Part shown: positions 42,011 to 50,895 of the stretch, one piece after another | Layout: every line of letters starts with the position of its first letter | Position numbering within the stretch: the first letter of the stretch is position 1 | From: Methylococcaceae bacterium UBA975 | GTDB lineage: Bacteria > Pseudomonadota > Gammaproteobacteria > Methylococcales > Cycloclasticaceae | DNA: 64,000 nucleotides | NCBI GenBank assembly: GCA_002292375.1 | Contig: DBBV01000013.1 | Location: forward strand, 1-64,000 | Reading direction: 5' to 3' | Notes under the pieces: generated by a model | Database searches by the model: none | What the model was told of the DNA's origin: nothing | What the model saw: only the letters and a program-made list of their open reading frames with translations | Program-made: the position numbers and the translations under genes

Positions 42011-43600
42011 TTGAAGATACAACAACATGGGGATATTCATTCCCATAAAATCCTGATTTTAGATTTTGGCTCACAATACACGCAACTAATCGCCCGGCGC
42101 GTTCGGGAAATCGGCGTGTACTGTGAAATTTACCCCTACGATGTTGAGCCACAAGCGATTGCTGACTTTAAGGCTAACGGCATTATCTTGTCGGGTGGCC
42201 CAGAAACAGTGACCGAGGGTAACGCGCCACAAGCACCAGCAGTTGTTTTTGAATTAGCGGTGCCCGTCTTAGGCATTTGCTATGGCATGCAAACCATGGC
42301 TGCACAATTGGGCGGTCGCGTTGAGGCGTCGGATAAAAAAGAATTTGGCTACGCGAGCATCCGTGCTCGGGGCCATACCGCACTGCTAAAAGATATTGAA
42401 GACCATGTCACAGACGATGGCTTTGGCTTACTCGACGTCTGGATGAGCCACGGTGACAAGGTGGTTGATTTGCCAGTAGGGTTTAAATTAATGGCCAGTA
42501 GCGATAGCGCCCCGATCTCGGGCATGGCGCATGAAGAAAAACAACTCTACGGTCTGCAGTTTCACCCTGAAGTAACCCATACCAAACAAGGCGGAAGAAT
42601 TTTAAGCCGATTTGTACTGGATATTTGTGGCTGCGAAGCGTTGTGGACCTCGCAAAATATTATCGAAGCCAGCATCAGCGATGTGCAACAACAAGTGGGT
42701 TCTGATCGGGTAGTGCTTGGCTTATCGGGTGGGGTTGATTCGTCAGTCGTTGCGGCTTTATTGCATAAGGCCATTGGTGACCAGTTGACTTGTGTGTTTG
42801 TCGACACCGGTTTGCTGCGCTTAAACGAAGGTGACCAAGTAATGGCGATGTTTGCCGAACACATGGGCGTTCGAGTGATTCGAGTGGATGCGGAACAACG
42901 GTATTTGTCAGCATTAAAGGGCGTTTCAGATCCCGAGAAAAAACGTAAAGTGATTGGCAACTTATTCGTTGAAATTTTTGATGAAGAAGCCGCAAAACTT
43001 GTTGATGCGAAGTGGTTAGCACAGGGTACTATCTACCCCGATGTGATTGAATCTGCAGGCTCTAAAACAGGCAAGGCGCATTTAATTAAATCGCACCATA
43101 ACGTGGGCGGCTTGCCTGAAGATATGACGCTAAAATTGGTCGAGCCGCTGCGTGAACTGTTTAAAGATGAAGTGCGCCAGTTGGGTGTGGAACTAGGTTT
43201 ACCCTACGATATGGTCTACCGCCACCCGTTTCCAGGCCCCGGCCTAGGCGTGCGTATTTTAGGTGAAGTTAAAAAAGAATACGCCGAGTTATTACGCCTT
43301 GCCGATGATATTTTTATCAGTGAACTGTATAAACACGATCTGTATCAAAAAACCAGCCAAGCCTTTGCCGTTTTCTTACCGATAAAATCGGTCGGTGTGA
43401 CGGGCGATGGCCGTCGCTATGAATACGTGATCGCCCTGCGTGCCGTTGAAACGATTGATTTTATGACCGCCCGTTGGGCTCACTTGCCGTATGAGTTTTT
43501 AGGCCATGTCTCTAACCGGATTATTAACGAGATAGCCGGTATTTCACGTGTGACCTACGATATTTCAGGAAAGCCTCCCGCCACCATAGAGTGGGAGTAA
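42011..43600 (+). CDS. guaA: GMP synthase (glutamine-hydrolysing)
   Basis: 529 residues from TTG 42011, with GAGG six bases upstream; no in-frame ATG exists before the conserved ILILDFGSQYTQLIARRVRE start. The amidotransferase domain has the nucleophile in GICYGMQ and the His-x-Glu near FHPEV. The PP-loop is LSGGVDSS. The C-terminal dimer domain ends KPPATIEWE as in all GuaA. It converts XMP to GMP, acting directly after GuaB in the same operon. Confidence 0.97.
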   Translation: MKIQQHGDIHSHKILILDFGSQYTQLIARRVREIGVYCEIYPYDVEPQAIADFKANGIILSGGPETVTEGNAPQAPAVVFELAVPVLGICYGMQTMAAQLGGRVEASDKKEFGYASIRARGHTALLKDIEDHVTDDGFGLLDVWMSHGDKVVDLPVGFKLMASSDSAPISGMAHEEKQLYGLQFHPEVTHTKQGGRILSRFVLDICGCEALWTSQNIIEASISDVQQQVGSDRVVLGLSGGVDSSVVAALLHKAIGDQLTCVFVDTGLLRLNEGDQVMAMFAEHMGVRVIRVDAEQRYLSALKGVSDPEKKRKVIGNLFVEIFDEEAAKLVDAKWLAQGTIYPDVIESAGSKTGKAHLIKSHHNVGGLPEDMTLKLVEPLRELFKDEVRQLGVELGLPYDMVYRHPFPGPGLGVRILGEVKKEYAELLRLADDIFISELYKHDLYQKTSQAFAVFLPIKSVGVTGDGRRYEYVIALRAVETIDFMTARWAHLPYEFLGHVSNRIINEIAGISRVTYDISGKPPATIEWE

Positions 43601-43633
43601 TATGGACTTGGTCTTGCGATTCTATTTAGACCT

Positions 43634-43864
43634 ATGTCAACAATACGCAAGATATTTATCTTTAGCCTAGTTACTTTTAGCGGGCTGCTGCTTATTGGCG
43701 CGCTATTTTTACTCTTTTTTGTAGATATTAATAGCTATAAAGCTAAGCTAGAAGCGACCGCCTCAAACGCATTGGGGCTGGACGTTAAAGTCGATGGCCG
43801 AATAGGCTTAGGTTTCTTTCCTAGCATTTGTTCTGTGTGTGCGATAGCGTACAGACTAAACTAG
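43634..43864 (+). pseudogene. Truncated AsmA-family N-terminus
   Basis: 76 codons. A signal/membrane helix (IRKIFIFSLVTFSGLLL...) and then INSYKAKLEATASNALG and VDGRIGLGFFPS are the AsmA N-terminal pattern. AsmA proteins exceed 500 residues; here similarity stops at about 43830 and the frame ends CSVCAIAYRLN. It is thus a 5' remnant of an asmA-like gene, 33 bases after guaA. A complete AsmA would act in inner-to-outer membrane lipid transfer. Confidence 0.72.
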
Positions 43865-43889
43865 GGGGTCTAGGTAAAGTCGTGAATCT

Positions 43890-43922
43890 ATAACCCGCTC
43901 TTCGGTACGCAGAGCGGGTTAT
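43890..43922. repeat. Strong 12-base inverted repeat
   Basis: ATAACCCGCTCT (43890-43901) pairs perfectly with AGAGCGGGTTAT (43911-43922) with a nine-base loop. No T run follows on either strand. It lies after the asmA remnant and 80 bases before the lipoprotein gene; it may block read-through from guaA or be a factor-binding site. Confidence 0.7.
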
Positions 43923-44002
43923 ATCTCAACAGCTCTAGCGTAATCGAGACGGTTGCGCTGACCTTACTCATGCTCGAGTCAATTAACCAAAAGGTATAGA
44001 TC

Positions 44003-44194
44003 ATGAACTTAGCCAAAACCATCAGTACAGCCCTCATTATGAGTGCCTTTCTTGTCGTCCTATCCGGTTGTGAAGGGAACGAAGGTCCGGTAGAAAAAGC
44101 GGGTAAGAAAATAGACCAGACGACACAAAAGCTCGGTGGAAAAATCGAAGCGGCCGGCGAAAGTATCCAGGACGCTGCTAAAGGCAACGACTAG
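44003..44194 (+). CDS. Small lipoprotein, unknown
   Basis: 63 residues with a lipobox (LSGC, Cys about 24) after a signal helix. The mature part is about 40 residues of charged, amphipathic helix with a repeated pattern (EKAGKKIDQTTQKLGGKIE). Such entericidin-like or YtxH-like short lipoproteins are common in marine proteobacteria; their roles are unclear. It stands alone downstream of the inverted repeat. Confidence 0.65.
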   Translation: MNLAKTISTALIMSAFLVVLSGCEGNEGPVEKAGKKIDQTTQKLGGKIEAAGESIQDAAKGND

Positions 44195-44413
44195 TCATCG
44201 TTGTACTGTTGAGGTATCAGAAGCAACCGTGATTTCCAAGGCTGAAATCAGGTAGAAACAAAACCTCGGCAGCGGATTTTTTTTGCAACAAATGCAAGCC
44301 TTGCACCAGCGAGTTAAATAATAGCGTATTATATTTCTTTAAAAAATATAACGAATTTTTACATGCTGTTGACACTTACGACTATTAATAAGCCCACACC
44401 AATATCAAATGTT

Positions 44414-44439
44414 CATCGGTTATTATCAACCGATGGGAG
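44414..44439 (+). promoter_or_regulatory. Hairpin touching the tadA ribosome site
   Basis: CATCGGTT (44414-44421) pairs with AACCGATG (44428-44435) around ATTATC. Its last G is the first base of the Shine-Dalgarno GGGAG (44435-44439), seven bases before the TTG start of tadA. It could limit ribosome access. A TTGACA lies some 55 bases upstream without a convincing -10. The interval 44195-44413 holds nothing else I can support. Confidence 0.45.
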
Positions 44440-44446
44440 ATAATCA

Positions 44447-44899
44447 TTGCTTATGGATGATCAGGTATGGATGCGTCGGGCTATTGAGTTGGCGCGCAAA
44501 GCAGAAACATTGGGCGAAGTACCGGTAGGTGCGCTGATCGTAAAGCAAGACCGATGCATTGCTGAAGGTCACAATAGGCCAATTCAAAACTCAGACCCAA
44601 CAGCGCACGCCGAAATTATAGCCATTCGCGAAGCAAGCCAACGTTTGCAAAATTACCGTTTAGTTGACTGTACTTTATATGTGACGCTTGAACCTTGTGT
44701 GATGTGTATGGGGGCAATACAACACGCAAGGATTAAGCGTGTTGTTTTTGCTGCGACCGATCCAAAACGCGGGGCTGTTTGTAGCGCCCTACATCTTGCC
44801 GAGGCGGATTACGCGAATCACCACATCGAATGGACGGCTGGGGTATTAGATTCCGAATGCGCGACCTTATTAAGCGACTTTTTTAAACGCCGGCGATAG
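44447..44899 (+). CDS. tadA: tRNA-specific adenosine deaminase
   Basis: 150 residues from TTG 44447 (GGGAG seven bases upstream); ATG 44453 is the alternative. The zinc/catalytic motif is HAE (54-56) with PCVMC (C84, C87). It deaminates A34 to inosine in tRNA-Arg(ACG), which is essential in most bacteria. It is placed near mltF as in E. coli, though a hydrolase gene separates them here. Confidence 0.95.
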   Translation: MLMDDQVWMRRAIELARKAETLGEVPVGALIVKQDRCIAEGHNRPIQNSDPTAHAEIIAIREASQRLQNYRLVDCTLYVTLEPCVMCMGAIQHARIKRVVFAATDPKRGAVCSALHLAEADYANHHIEWTAGVLDSECATLLSDFFKRRR

Positions 44900-44939
44900 T
44901 CTTTAGTCTGCCGATATACGACTTTTTAAGCCTAACTTC

Positions 44940-45791
44940 ATGCAAACACCGGTGATTAAAAGAATAACTGATTGGACGAGCTTTGATGGAACGCGTATGC
45001 ACGGTGTCCATTGGACGTCAGCTGTTAAATCAACTTACGTCATCTGCTTGATTCATGGGTTAGGTGAGCACAGTGGTCGTTATTCTGCATTAGCACATTA
45101 TTATGTTTCTCGTGGGATAGATGTTCACTCGTTTGACCTAAGAGGGCACGGGCTTTCGCAAGGGCGACGCGGGCATAGCGATCATTCTGATGATCTCATT
45201 AAAGACGTGGATCATTTTTTACGTTATGAATCCGGGATTAATACGCAGCAACCATACGGGGTATATGGGCACAGTTTAGGCGGCATGATAGCGCTAAGTT
45301 ACGCACTCAGCTATCCGGAAGTTAATAGAGCGGTGGTGTTGAGTTCAGCATTTTTAAAACCGGCTTTTGAGCCGCCTAAATGGAAGTTAATATTAGCGGC
45401 TTACCTGCAAACTCTTTGGCCCACAGTGCTGTTATCGAATGAAGTGCCGGTTGCGGCTTTATCGAAGGACCCTCAGGTCTTGAAGGAGTATACTGCTGAT
45501 CCTTTGGTCCATAACAGCTTGTCTGTCGGATTAGGGCTGCAGTTATTAAAACAAGGCCGTTATTTATTAGACACTATGCAGACGGTGGATTTTCCCTTGC
45601 TCGTGATGCATGGTGATGCGGATAGAATAACGTGTCATCACGCAAGTGAATTGCTGGCAGCAAAAGCCGGGAAGCGTTGTGAATTGGTTATATGGCCAGG
45701 CCTTTTTCATGAGTTACAGCATGAAATGGAAAAAGAGGCCGTGTTTGACTGTTCTATAGACTGGCTTAAAGAAGTTCTTCGCCCCCTATAG
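44940..45791 (+). CDS. Alpha/beta hydrolase, monoacylglycerol lipase-like
   Basis: 283 residues. HGLGEHSGRY near residue 39, FDLRGHGLSQG, the nucleophile elbow GHSLGG (Ser near 114), and later Asp (MHGDADRI) and His (LFHELQHE) complete the triad. The pattern matches Hydrolase_4/monoglyceride lipase and lysophospholipase PldB-type enzymes. It has no signal peptide, so it acts inside the cell. It follows tadA by 41 bases and overlaps convergent mltF by six. Confidence 0.88.
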   Translation: MQTPVIKRITDWTSFDGTRMHGVHWTSAVKSTYVICLIHGLGEHSGRYSALAHYYVSRGIDVHSFDLRGHGLSQGRRGHSDHSDDLIKDVDHFLRYESGINTQQPYGVYGHSLGGMIALSYALSYPEVNRAVVLSSAFLKPAFEPPKWKLILAAYLQTLWPTVLLSNEVPVAALSKDPQVLKEYTADPLVHNSLSVGLGLQLLKQGRYLLDTMQTVDFPLLVMHGDADRITCHHASELLAAKAGKRCELVIWPGLFHELQHEMEKEAVFDCSIDWLKEVLRPL

Positions 45792-47204
45792 TGCCGGGGG
45801 CTGGATATGTAAGGCGCCGCCATTTTGTTTCTGTTTGTTAAGAGCAGGGCTTTGTTTGTTGGTTCTAGATAATATTCTGTAGTAATGACGAACATTTTCC
45901 ACATATTTTAGTGCTTCTGTCCCACGGGCATAACCGTATTTCGTTTGCGTATACCATTGTTTTTTTTCCAGCAGGGGTAAACGTTTTTTTACCTCAATCC
46001 AACGGTCTGGGTCTCCCCCTTGCTGTTGGGTTAACACGCGTGCGTCTTCAAGGTGACCAAAGCCAATGTTATAGGAGGCTAAGGCCATCCAGGTTCTATC
46101 AGGTTCGGCTATTCGAGAGGGTATTTTTTTAATTCTTGAGGCGAGATATCGCGTACCGCCGTTGATACTTTGGGCAGGGTCAAGCCGATTAGTAACGCCC
46201 ATCTGTTTAGCAGTGGGTTTGGTCAGCATCATAATACCCCGTACACCGGTGGGTGATATGGCGTGACGATCCCAGTGTGACTCTTGGTAAGCAACGGCGG
46301 CTAACAGCTTCCAATCTAATTTATAATTAGCCGCGGACGCCTGAAAAAAGCGTTTAAGTTTGGGGAGCCGACTTTGTTGGTGGGCATCAAACGTGCAAAG
46401 GCCGACATAATTGAGGGCTTTTGAATAGCCAAAAAACTGATCTTGTAGTTGTTGTAAGGAGCCGTCTTTTTTCAGCTCATCTAGGAAGTTAACAGCGGGA
46501 TTATATAAACTCACATCATTACTTTTTGGAAACGCCCAAGCTATTTTTTCAGGCCCTGAAATATTGAACGCGACATTAAGTTCTGGAAATTGGCCTCGAA
46601 TAAGCTGAAATTGGTTGGAATCGGCAATGGTGTAATCCAGTAAACCATCATTGACCATGGAGACGAGTTCAAAAACAGTCGTTTGACTAATTTCGCCCCA
46701 ATTTAGCACAGGTCTTTTAAGCTTTAGTTGGTGTAAGTTTTCAGAATGGCTCGATCCTTTTATCACGTCAAAAAATGGGCTTTTTAGCGATTTAATGGAT
46801 TTAGGGCGACGGGTTCGGTAATGATAGATCAGTTGTTGGGTGACTTCATAGTAGGCCGGGGTAAACCGAAGGGTTTGTTCTCGCTGGGGTGTAATACTTA
46901 AACCAGCAGCGGCAAAGTCGGCTTCATCTGCCGCTGATAATTGGAGAATGTTGTGAAACTCTGTCGGAAAGATAAAGCGAACGTTAACCCCCAGTTTTTC
47001 AGCGAACAACGAGGCAAGTTCGTATTCGAACCCCGTGGCAATGCCGTTACTTAAAAAATAAGTGGTTGGGTCGTTGCGTGTTAATACAACCAGTTCACCT
47101 CGTTCGATAACAGCATCAAGTGCACTGAGGTTTCTTGAGCAGCTCGAAAAAGCACAAAGGATAATATAGGCAACAAGTAAGCGACATAAAAGGCGTTTAT
47201 ACAT
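45786..47204 (-). CDS. mltF: Membrane-bound lytic transglycosylase F
   Basis: 472 residues (E. coli 518). A lipobox-like SSC at about 20-22 suggests a lipoprotein. A solute-binding domain (about 35-255, starting LDAVIERGELVVLTRND) precedes the SLT domain with the catalytic Glu in YQESHWDRHAISPTG and the GIMMLT motif. It cleaves glycan strands to 1,6-anhydro-muropeptides at the outer membrane. It ends convergent with the lipase gene. Confidence 0.93.
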   Translation of the reverse strand: MYKRLLCRLLVAYIILCAFSSCSRNLSALDAVIERGELVVLTRNDPTTYFLSNGIATGFEYELASLFAEKLGVNVRFIFPTEFHNILQLSAADEADFAAAGLSITPQREQTLRFTPAYYEVTQQLIYHYRTRRPKSIKSLKSPFFDVIKGSSHSENLHQLKLKRPVLNWGEISQTTVFELVSMVNDGLLDYTIADSNQFQLIRGQFPELNVAFNISGPEKIAWAFPKSNDVSLYNPAVNFLDELKKDGSLQQLQDQFFGYSKALNYVGLCTFDAHQQSRLPKLKRFFQASAANYKLDWKLLAAVAYQESHWDRHAISPTGVRGIMMLTKPTAKQMGVTNRLDPAQSINGGTRYLASRIKKIPSRIAEPDRTWMALASYNIGFGHLEDARVLTQQQGGDPDRWIEVKKRLPLLEKKQWYTQTKYGYARGTEALKYVENVRHYYRILSRTNKQSPALNKQKQNGGALHIQPPAL

Positions 47205-47456
47205 GCTAGCAAGTCTAGACGAATTAAAAGAATAGTGTTGTTTGTTTTGAGCATAATAGCGGGGTTAAACTCTCTGATAGTTACGATAAAATTAGGGGCT
47301 GGCGTACAGTGTTTAAGCTACCTATTCGCTCGGTGCTGGCTGATAGCTGGTTAACGTTTAAAGTTAAGGCGTCAGGTGGGGAACAGGATCATTACTAAAC
47401 TACGTTGTGGATTTAACTGTTGGTTAATATAAACCCCATTCAAGGGGTTTTTTTTT
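47205..47456 (+). other. Possible small RNA or short-ORF transcript with orphan terminator
   Basis: This interval lies between divergent genes, yet it contains a strong plus-strand terminator (next entry) with no upstream gene to serve. TTAAAC (47265-47270), 16 bases, TAAAAT (47287-47292) could start an RNA near 47299 of about 155 bases. A 29-codon frame from GTG 47309 to TAA 47398 has a poorly spaced AGGGG. I do not recognise either as a known sRNA or protein. Confidence 0.4.
47431..47456 (+). terminator. Orphan rho-independent terminator
   Basis: AAACCCC (47431-47437) pairs perfectly with GGGGTTT (47444-47450) with loop ATTCAA, followed by six more Ts. It is 47 bases before the copper-operon start. 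Confidence 0.85.
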
Positions 47457-47502
47457 ATATAATCGAAGCTAATTTATTAGTGTTTACCTCAAGGAAAAAT
47501 CA

Positions 47503-48102
47503 ATGATTAAGTCTATCTGCGCGGCGTTACTGTTAGTTACTACACCACTGGTATGGGGGCATGGCGGCGTGTCAAATGATGGTAATGAATGTAAGTTAAG
47601 CGTTGGGCCTTATTTGATGGGGTTTTCAGGTTACCAGCCGGAAAACAACCTTTCCGAGCAGTTTTGTGATGATATGCCTAATACTGGAAAATCCATTATC
47701 GTACTAGATTTTATTGATCGTAAGCTGTTGGGTATGACGGTCAGCTTTAAAGTTATTAATGCTGATAGAGCGGCGCTTGGTACAGCCGATGATGCGATGG
47801 TTAATGAGGCCGAGTTAGCAGCGAAAGCGTTTTTTGAAATCCCTGCAAAAATTTACCCTTCCGGCACAATGAAAATCAGTCAAGAGTTTAAAGAAAAGGG
47901 TCACTTTGTGGGTTACGTGGTCGTTGAAGGAGACAATGAAAAGCACATTTCACGCTTCCCTTTCTCAGTCGGTTACGAACAGGGATTCATTCCCGATGCA
48001 ATGCAGCTCCCATTAATAATCATAGTGTCGTTTGGCTTTTTGATGTATTGGTTTTCGCGTAAAGAGCCGGTTAAAAACCGTGATACGAAGGTAGAGGAGT
48101 AA
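47503..48102 (+). CDS. Exported membrane-anchored protein, first gene of the copper operon
   Basis: 199 residues. A signal peptide (about 1-19, ending VWG) is followed by an HGG start of the mature protein, two Cys (NECKLS near 30 and QFCDD near 53) that may pair, and a periplasmic domain of beta type. A C-terminal membrane helix (about 170-186) and a short charged cytoplasmic tail follow. No family is recognised. AAGGA lies about eight bases before the ATG. It precedes the multicopper oxidase by four bases, so a structural or metal-handling role in the same complex is likely. Confidence 0.65.
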   Translation: MIKSICAALLLVTTPLVWGHGGVSNDGNECKLSVGPYLMGFSGYQPENNLSEQFCDDMPNTGKSIIVLDFIDRKLLGMTVSFKVINADRAALGTADDAMVNEAELAAKAFFEIPAKIYPSGTMKISQEFKEKGHFVGYVVVEGDNEKHISRFPFSVGYEQGFIPDAMQLPLIIIVSFGFLMYWFSRKEPVKNRDTKVEE

Positions 48103-48106
48103 AAAG

Positions 48107-49819
48107 TTGACGTTTAAGATGCGGCTTTTTTCAGTACCTAGTTTGCTCATCAGTTCAATTGTTTTGGGACTGGTTGCTGTTCTGCTGTATGACCCATCAC
48201 TGGTTTATGCCAGATTTTTTGACTACATAGGGATGCCTGCCTACCAAGAAGCGCCCATTTCAAAACCTAAACCAGACCTTGAAAAAATAACCGTATGTGA
48301 CGAACAATACCCCGAATGGCGTAAGGCCTATACGATAGGTGGTATAGATATTCAAGCATCTGATGCGTGTAATCCAGATAACCCTTATGAGGTGGCCGCC
48401 TTTGTCAGGGGGACAAATAATGTCATTATGCCGGTGTTAATGCGAACACAACTAGCCGATGATGCGGTCGTTAAAACCAATGATATTGATGGAGACGGTG
48501 ACCCAGACGATATTGTTATTCGCGTTGAAGTGGCCGAATTAAATGGTCGATCACCGGATGGCAAAGAGCTAATTCCTGGTTACGAAATAGCACCAGGGAT
48601 CACCCCGGGCGCATGGGTTTTTGCACCTAAAAGTCGTGGCATGGCGACGGTTAATCGATTGGACCTTACAGCCAATCATTTGCTTCGTTTACCTTCAGCA
48701 CCGATTCGGGTGGAAGAGGGTGATAACGTGACCTTAATTCTAGAAAATACCCACTATTTCCCGCATACCATTCATTTGCATGGTGTTGATCATAGTTATG
48801 AATATGACGGCGTGCCTCAAACCAATGAAAAACTAACCATGCCTGGTGGGCAGCAAGTTTATAAAATTAAACCGCGTCATGCCGGTACCATGCACTACCA
48901 TTGCCATGTGCAAGTTCAAGTTCATTATATGATGGGCTTGCAAGGCTTGTTTATTGTCGAAGAAAACAAACCCAATAACTGGGTGCAAACATTTAATGTA
49001 GGGGCGGGTAAAGTCAGAAAGCCATCACAAGGCGTGTTAGAAACGTACGCGCAAGAATATGATCTGCACTATCAGGCGATTGATACTTCGTTGAATAATC
49101 TAATTCAAACATCCAATGACCCGCGCCAATTAGCCAAAAGAATGAACCGTATATACGACATTACGGATGGTACAGATGATTATTTTTTACTCAATGGACG
49201 ATCATTTCCGTATACCTTAAGAGAGTCATTGATCACGGTTGAACCGAACCAACATACCAAGTTACGGGTTTTAAATGGAAGCCCAGAAATTTTAGCATTA
49301 CACACCCATGGCCATAAGGCGACCATTACTGCCTATGATGGCGTTGATGTTAATCCGTTAGCGCAAATAACCCGCGATGTTTATAGCGTATCGCCCGCGC
49401 AGCGAATCGATTTGGATTTGTATACTAAGGATAATGGTGTAAACAGTTACGGTGAAGGTGTGTGGTTAATGCACGATCATTCAGAGCGTGCAATAACGAC
49501 CGACGGGATCGCCCCAGGTGGCAATATTTCACAAATTGTATACAGAAATTACCTCAATAAAAATGCCATGGCTACCACGCAGGGTGAGGATCTGAGTGCT
49601 TATTTTAACCCCGAGTACTACCAAGGAAAATTAGCGACTTGGAGTGCAGCAGACCCCTTCGGCTTTTTTGATGACGTTGCTGGGGCTAAAATAAGTTCCT
49701 ATAAAGAGGTGTTATTAATTATCGTACTGGGTGTGCTGTTTGCCCTTATCGTGTTGTTATTTGTACGGTTGTTCGCTGGCGTGTACACATTCTTTATGAA
49801 ACGGGATAACAAGCAATGA
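48107..49819 (+). CDS. Membrane-anchored multicopper oxidase with type 1-like site in its first domain
   Basis: 570 residues from TTG 48107 (GGAG about seven bases upstream). Membrane helices lie near 10-28 and 535-556. Copper motifs are HLHG (H223, H225), HYHCHVQ (263-269), HTHGH (third pair) and HDHSE (fourth). Ordinary three-domain oxidases keep the type 1 Cys in the last motif, HCHxxxH; here that Cys is Asp and the only Cys in a copper motif is C266, followed by H273 and M275/M276. This is the arrangement of type 1 copper in the first domain seen in some two-domain oxidases. A Ca-binding-like loop DIDGDGDPD lies near 126-134. The substrate is unknown; oxidation of copper, iron, manganese or an organic compound is possible. 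It overlaps the cupredoxin gene by four bases. Confidence 0.82.
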   Translation: MTFKMRLFSVPSLLISSIVLGLVAVLLYDPSLVYARFFDYIGMPAYQEAPISKPKPDLEKITVCDEQYPEWRKAYTIGGIDIQASDACNPDNPYEVAAFVRGTNNVIMPVLMRTQLADDAVVKTNDIDGDGDPDDIVIRVEVAELNGRSPDGKELIPGYEIAPGITPGAWVFAPKSRGMATVNRLDLTANHLLRLPSAPIRVEEGDNVTLILENTHYFPHTIHLHGVDHSYEYDGVPQTNEKLTMPGGQQVYKIKPRHAGTMHYHCHVQVQVHYMMGLQGLFIVEENKPNNWVQTFNVGAGKVRKPSQGVLETYAQEYDLHYQAIDTSLNNLIQTSNDPRQLAKRMNRIYDITDGTDDYFLLNGRSFPYTLRESLITVEPNQHTKLRVLNGSPEILALHTHGHKATITAYDGVDVNPLAQITRDVYSVSPAQRIDLDLYTKDNGVNSYGEGVWLMHDHSERAITTDGIAPGGNISQIVYRNYLNKNAMATTQGEDLSAYFNPEYYQGKLATWSAADPFGFFDDVAGAKISSYKEVLLIIVLGVLFALIVLLFVRLFAGVYTFFMKRDNKQ

Positions 49820-50448
49820 TCAAACGCAGTGGATTACTATTGATAGCATTGTTGTCGCTAGCTACGGCGTCACAGGCCAGCATGCGAATGGGTGATTGGG
49901 GTATGGTGATGAACGAAAACAGCCAACAATTACCACAAGGATGTGACAGCATTGCAAGCGAACAAAGCATCACGGTTAAAGCGGGGCGCGAGTATGCCAA
50001 AGCCTTTCCAGGCACCATCTTTGGTTACGATCAGCATACGTTTAGTTTCCCACGTTGTACGCGTGTCACGGTTAACTTTATCAATGAAGACCAGATTCGT
50101 CACCAATTTATGATCCATGGTTTACCCACCTATTTGCACCCACAAGGGATGTTTCATATGGAGCTGTATGGGGAAGGTGAAGTTCAAGGTACCTTTATTA
50201 CACCGAATACTGAAGAGACGTATTTAGCGCATTGTGACGTAGCGCAACACATGGAAAAAGGCATGAAAGCGCAAGTAAAAGTGGGTGGGGGTAACGGCGA
50301 TTTACCGTCCATTCCCGGTGTCTCTGGCCAGTTGAATAAAGACCGGTATCCCTTAGACCTTGGTGTTCAAAATATGCTGCTGATATCGCTGCTGTTTCTA
50401 TTAGGCTTTGCTGGCTGCTTGTTTTTATACCGTAGGAATAAAAAATAA
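49816..50448 (+). CDS. Membrane-anchored cupredoxin
   Basis: 210 residues. A signal peptide (about 1-21) leads to a cupredoxin domain whose ligands match a type 1 copper site: the first His in RHQFMIHG and the terminal HC-x4-H-x4-M (HCDVAQHMEKGM). A C-terminal helix (about 185-205) anchors it with the domain in the periplasm. It probably passes electrons to or from the oxidase encoded four bases upstream. It is longer than azurin or plastocyanin because of the leading loop and the anchor linker. Confidence 0.85.
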   Translation: MIKRSGLLLIALLSLATASQASMRMGDWGMVMNENSQQLPQGCDSIASEQSITVKAGREYAKAFPGTIFGYDQHTFSFPRCTRVTVNFINEDQIRHQFMIHGLPTYLHPQGMFHMELYGEGEVQGTFITPNTEETYLAHCDVAQHMEKGMKAQVKVGGGNGDLPSIPGVSGQLNKDRYPLDLGVQNMLLISLLFLLGFAGCLFLYRRNKK

Positions 50449-50457
50449 ACTAACGAC

Positions 50458-50895
50458 ATGATGTTCAATGAGTTGGTTGAAAGCTATGGAACGTTGGGCT
50501 TGTTTGTTAGCTCGTTTGTTTCATCGACCCTAGCGCCGGGTGGCTCGGAGGCTGTGCTGGTTTATTTGATTCATGAAAATAAAAAACACTGGTTTTATTA
50601 TGTGCTCGTGGCAAGCTGTGGCAACACCCTAGGCGCTTTGACGACCTATTATATGGCCTATTTTGCATCGACAAAATTTGCCACTAAAATCAATAACAAA
50701 AAAAACTTTGCCAAAGCGCAAACCTTAATTGAGCGCTATGGAAGCGCTGCTTTATTACTGAGTTGGTTGCCGTTGATTGGTGATGTACTTTGTTTGGCTG
50801 CAGGCTGGGTTAAGTTGAATTTCATAAAATCGTTAAGTTTTATTATGCTCGGTAAATTTCTCCGTTACCTTTTTGTCGCATGGGTGGTTAGCTAG
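50458..50895 (+). CDS. YqaA-type DedA-family membrane protein
   Basis: 145 residues starting at ATG 50458 (a second ATG follows at once). Four hydrophobic segments and the motifs SSTLAPGGSE, ASCGNTLGALTTYYM and SWLPLIGDVLCLAAG match YqaA/SNARE-associated (DedA-like) proteins. Relatives act as lipid flippases or support membrane homeostasis. It is the fourth gene of the copper operon. Its role there is not obvious; it may support membrane assembly of the oxidase. Confidence 0.85.
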   Translation: MMFNELVESYGTLGLFVSSFVSSTLAPGGSEAVLVYLIHENKKHWFYYVLVASCGNTLGALTTYYMAYFASTKFATKINNKKNFAKAQTLIERYGSAALLLSWLPLIGDVLCLAAGWVKLNFIKSLSFIMLGKFLRYLFVAWVVS

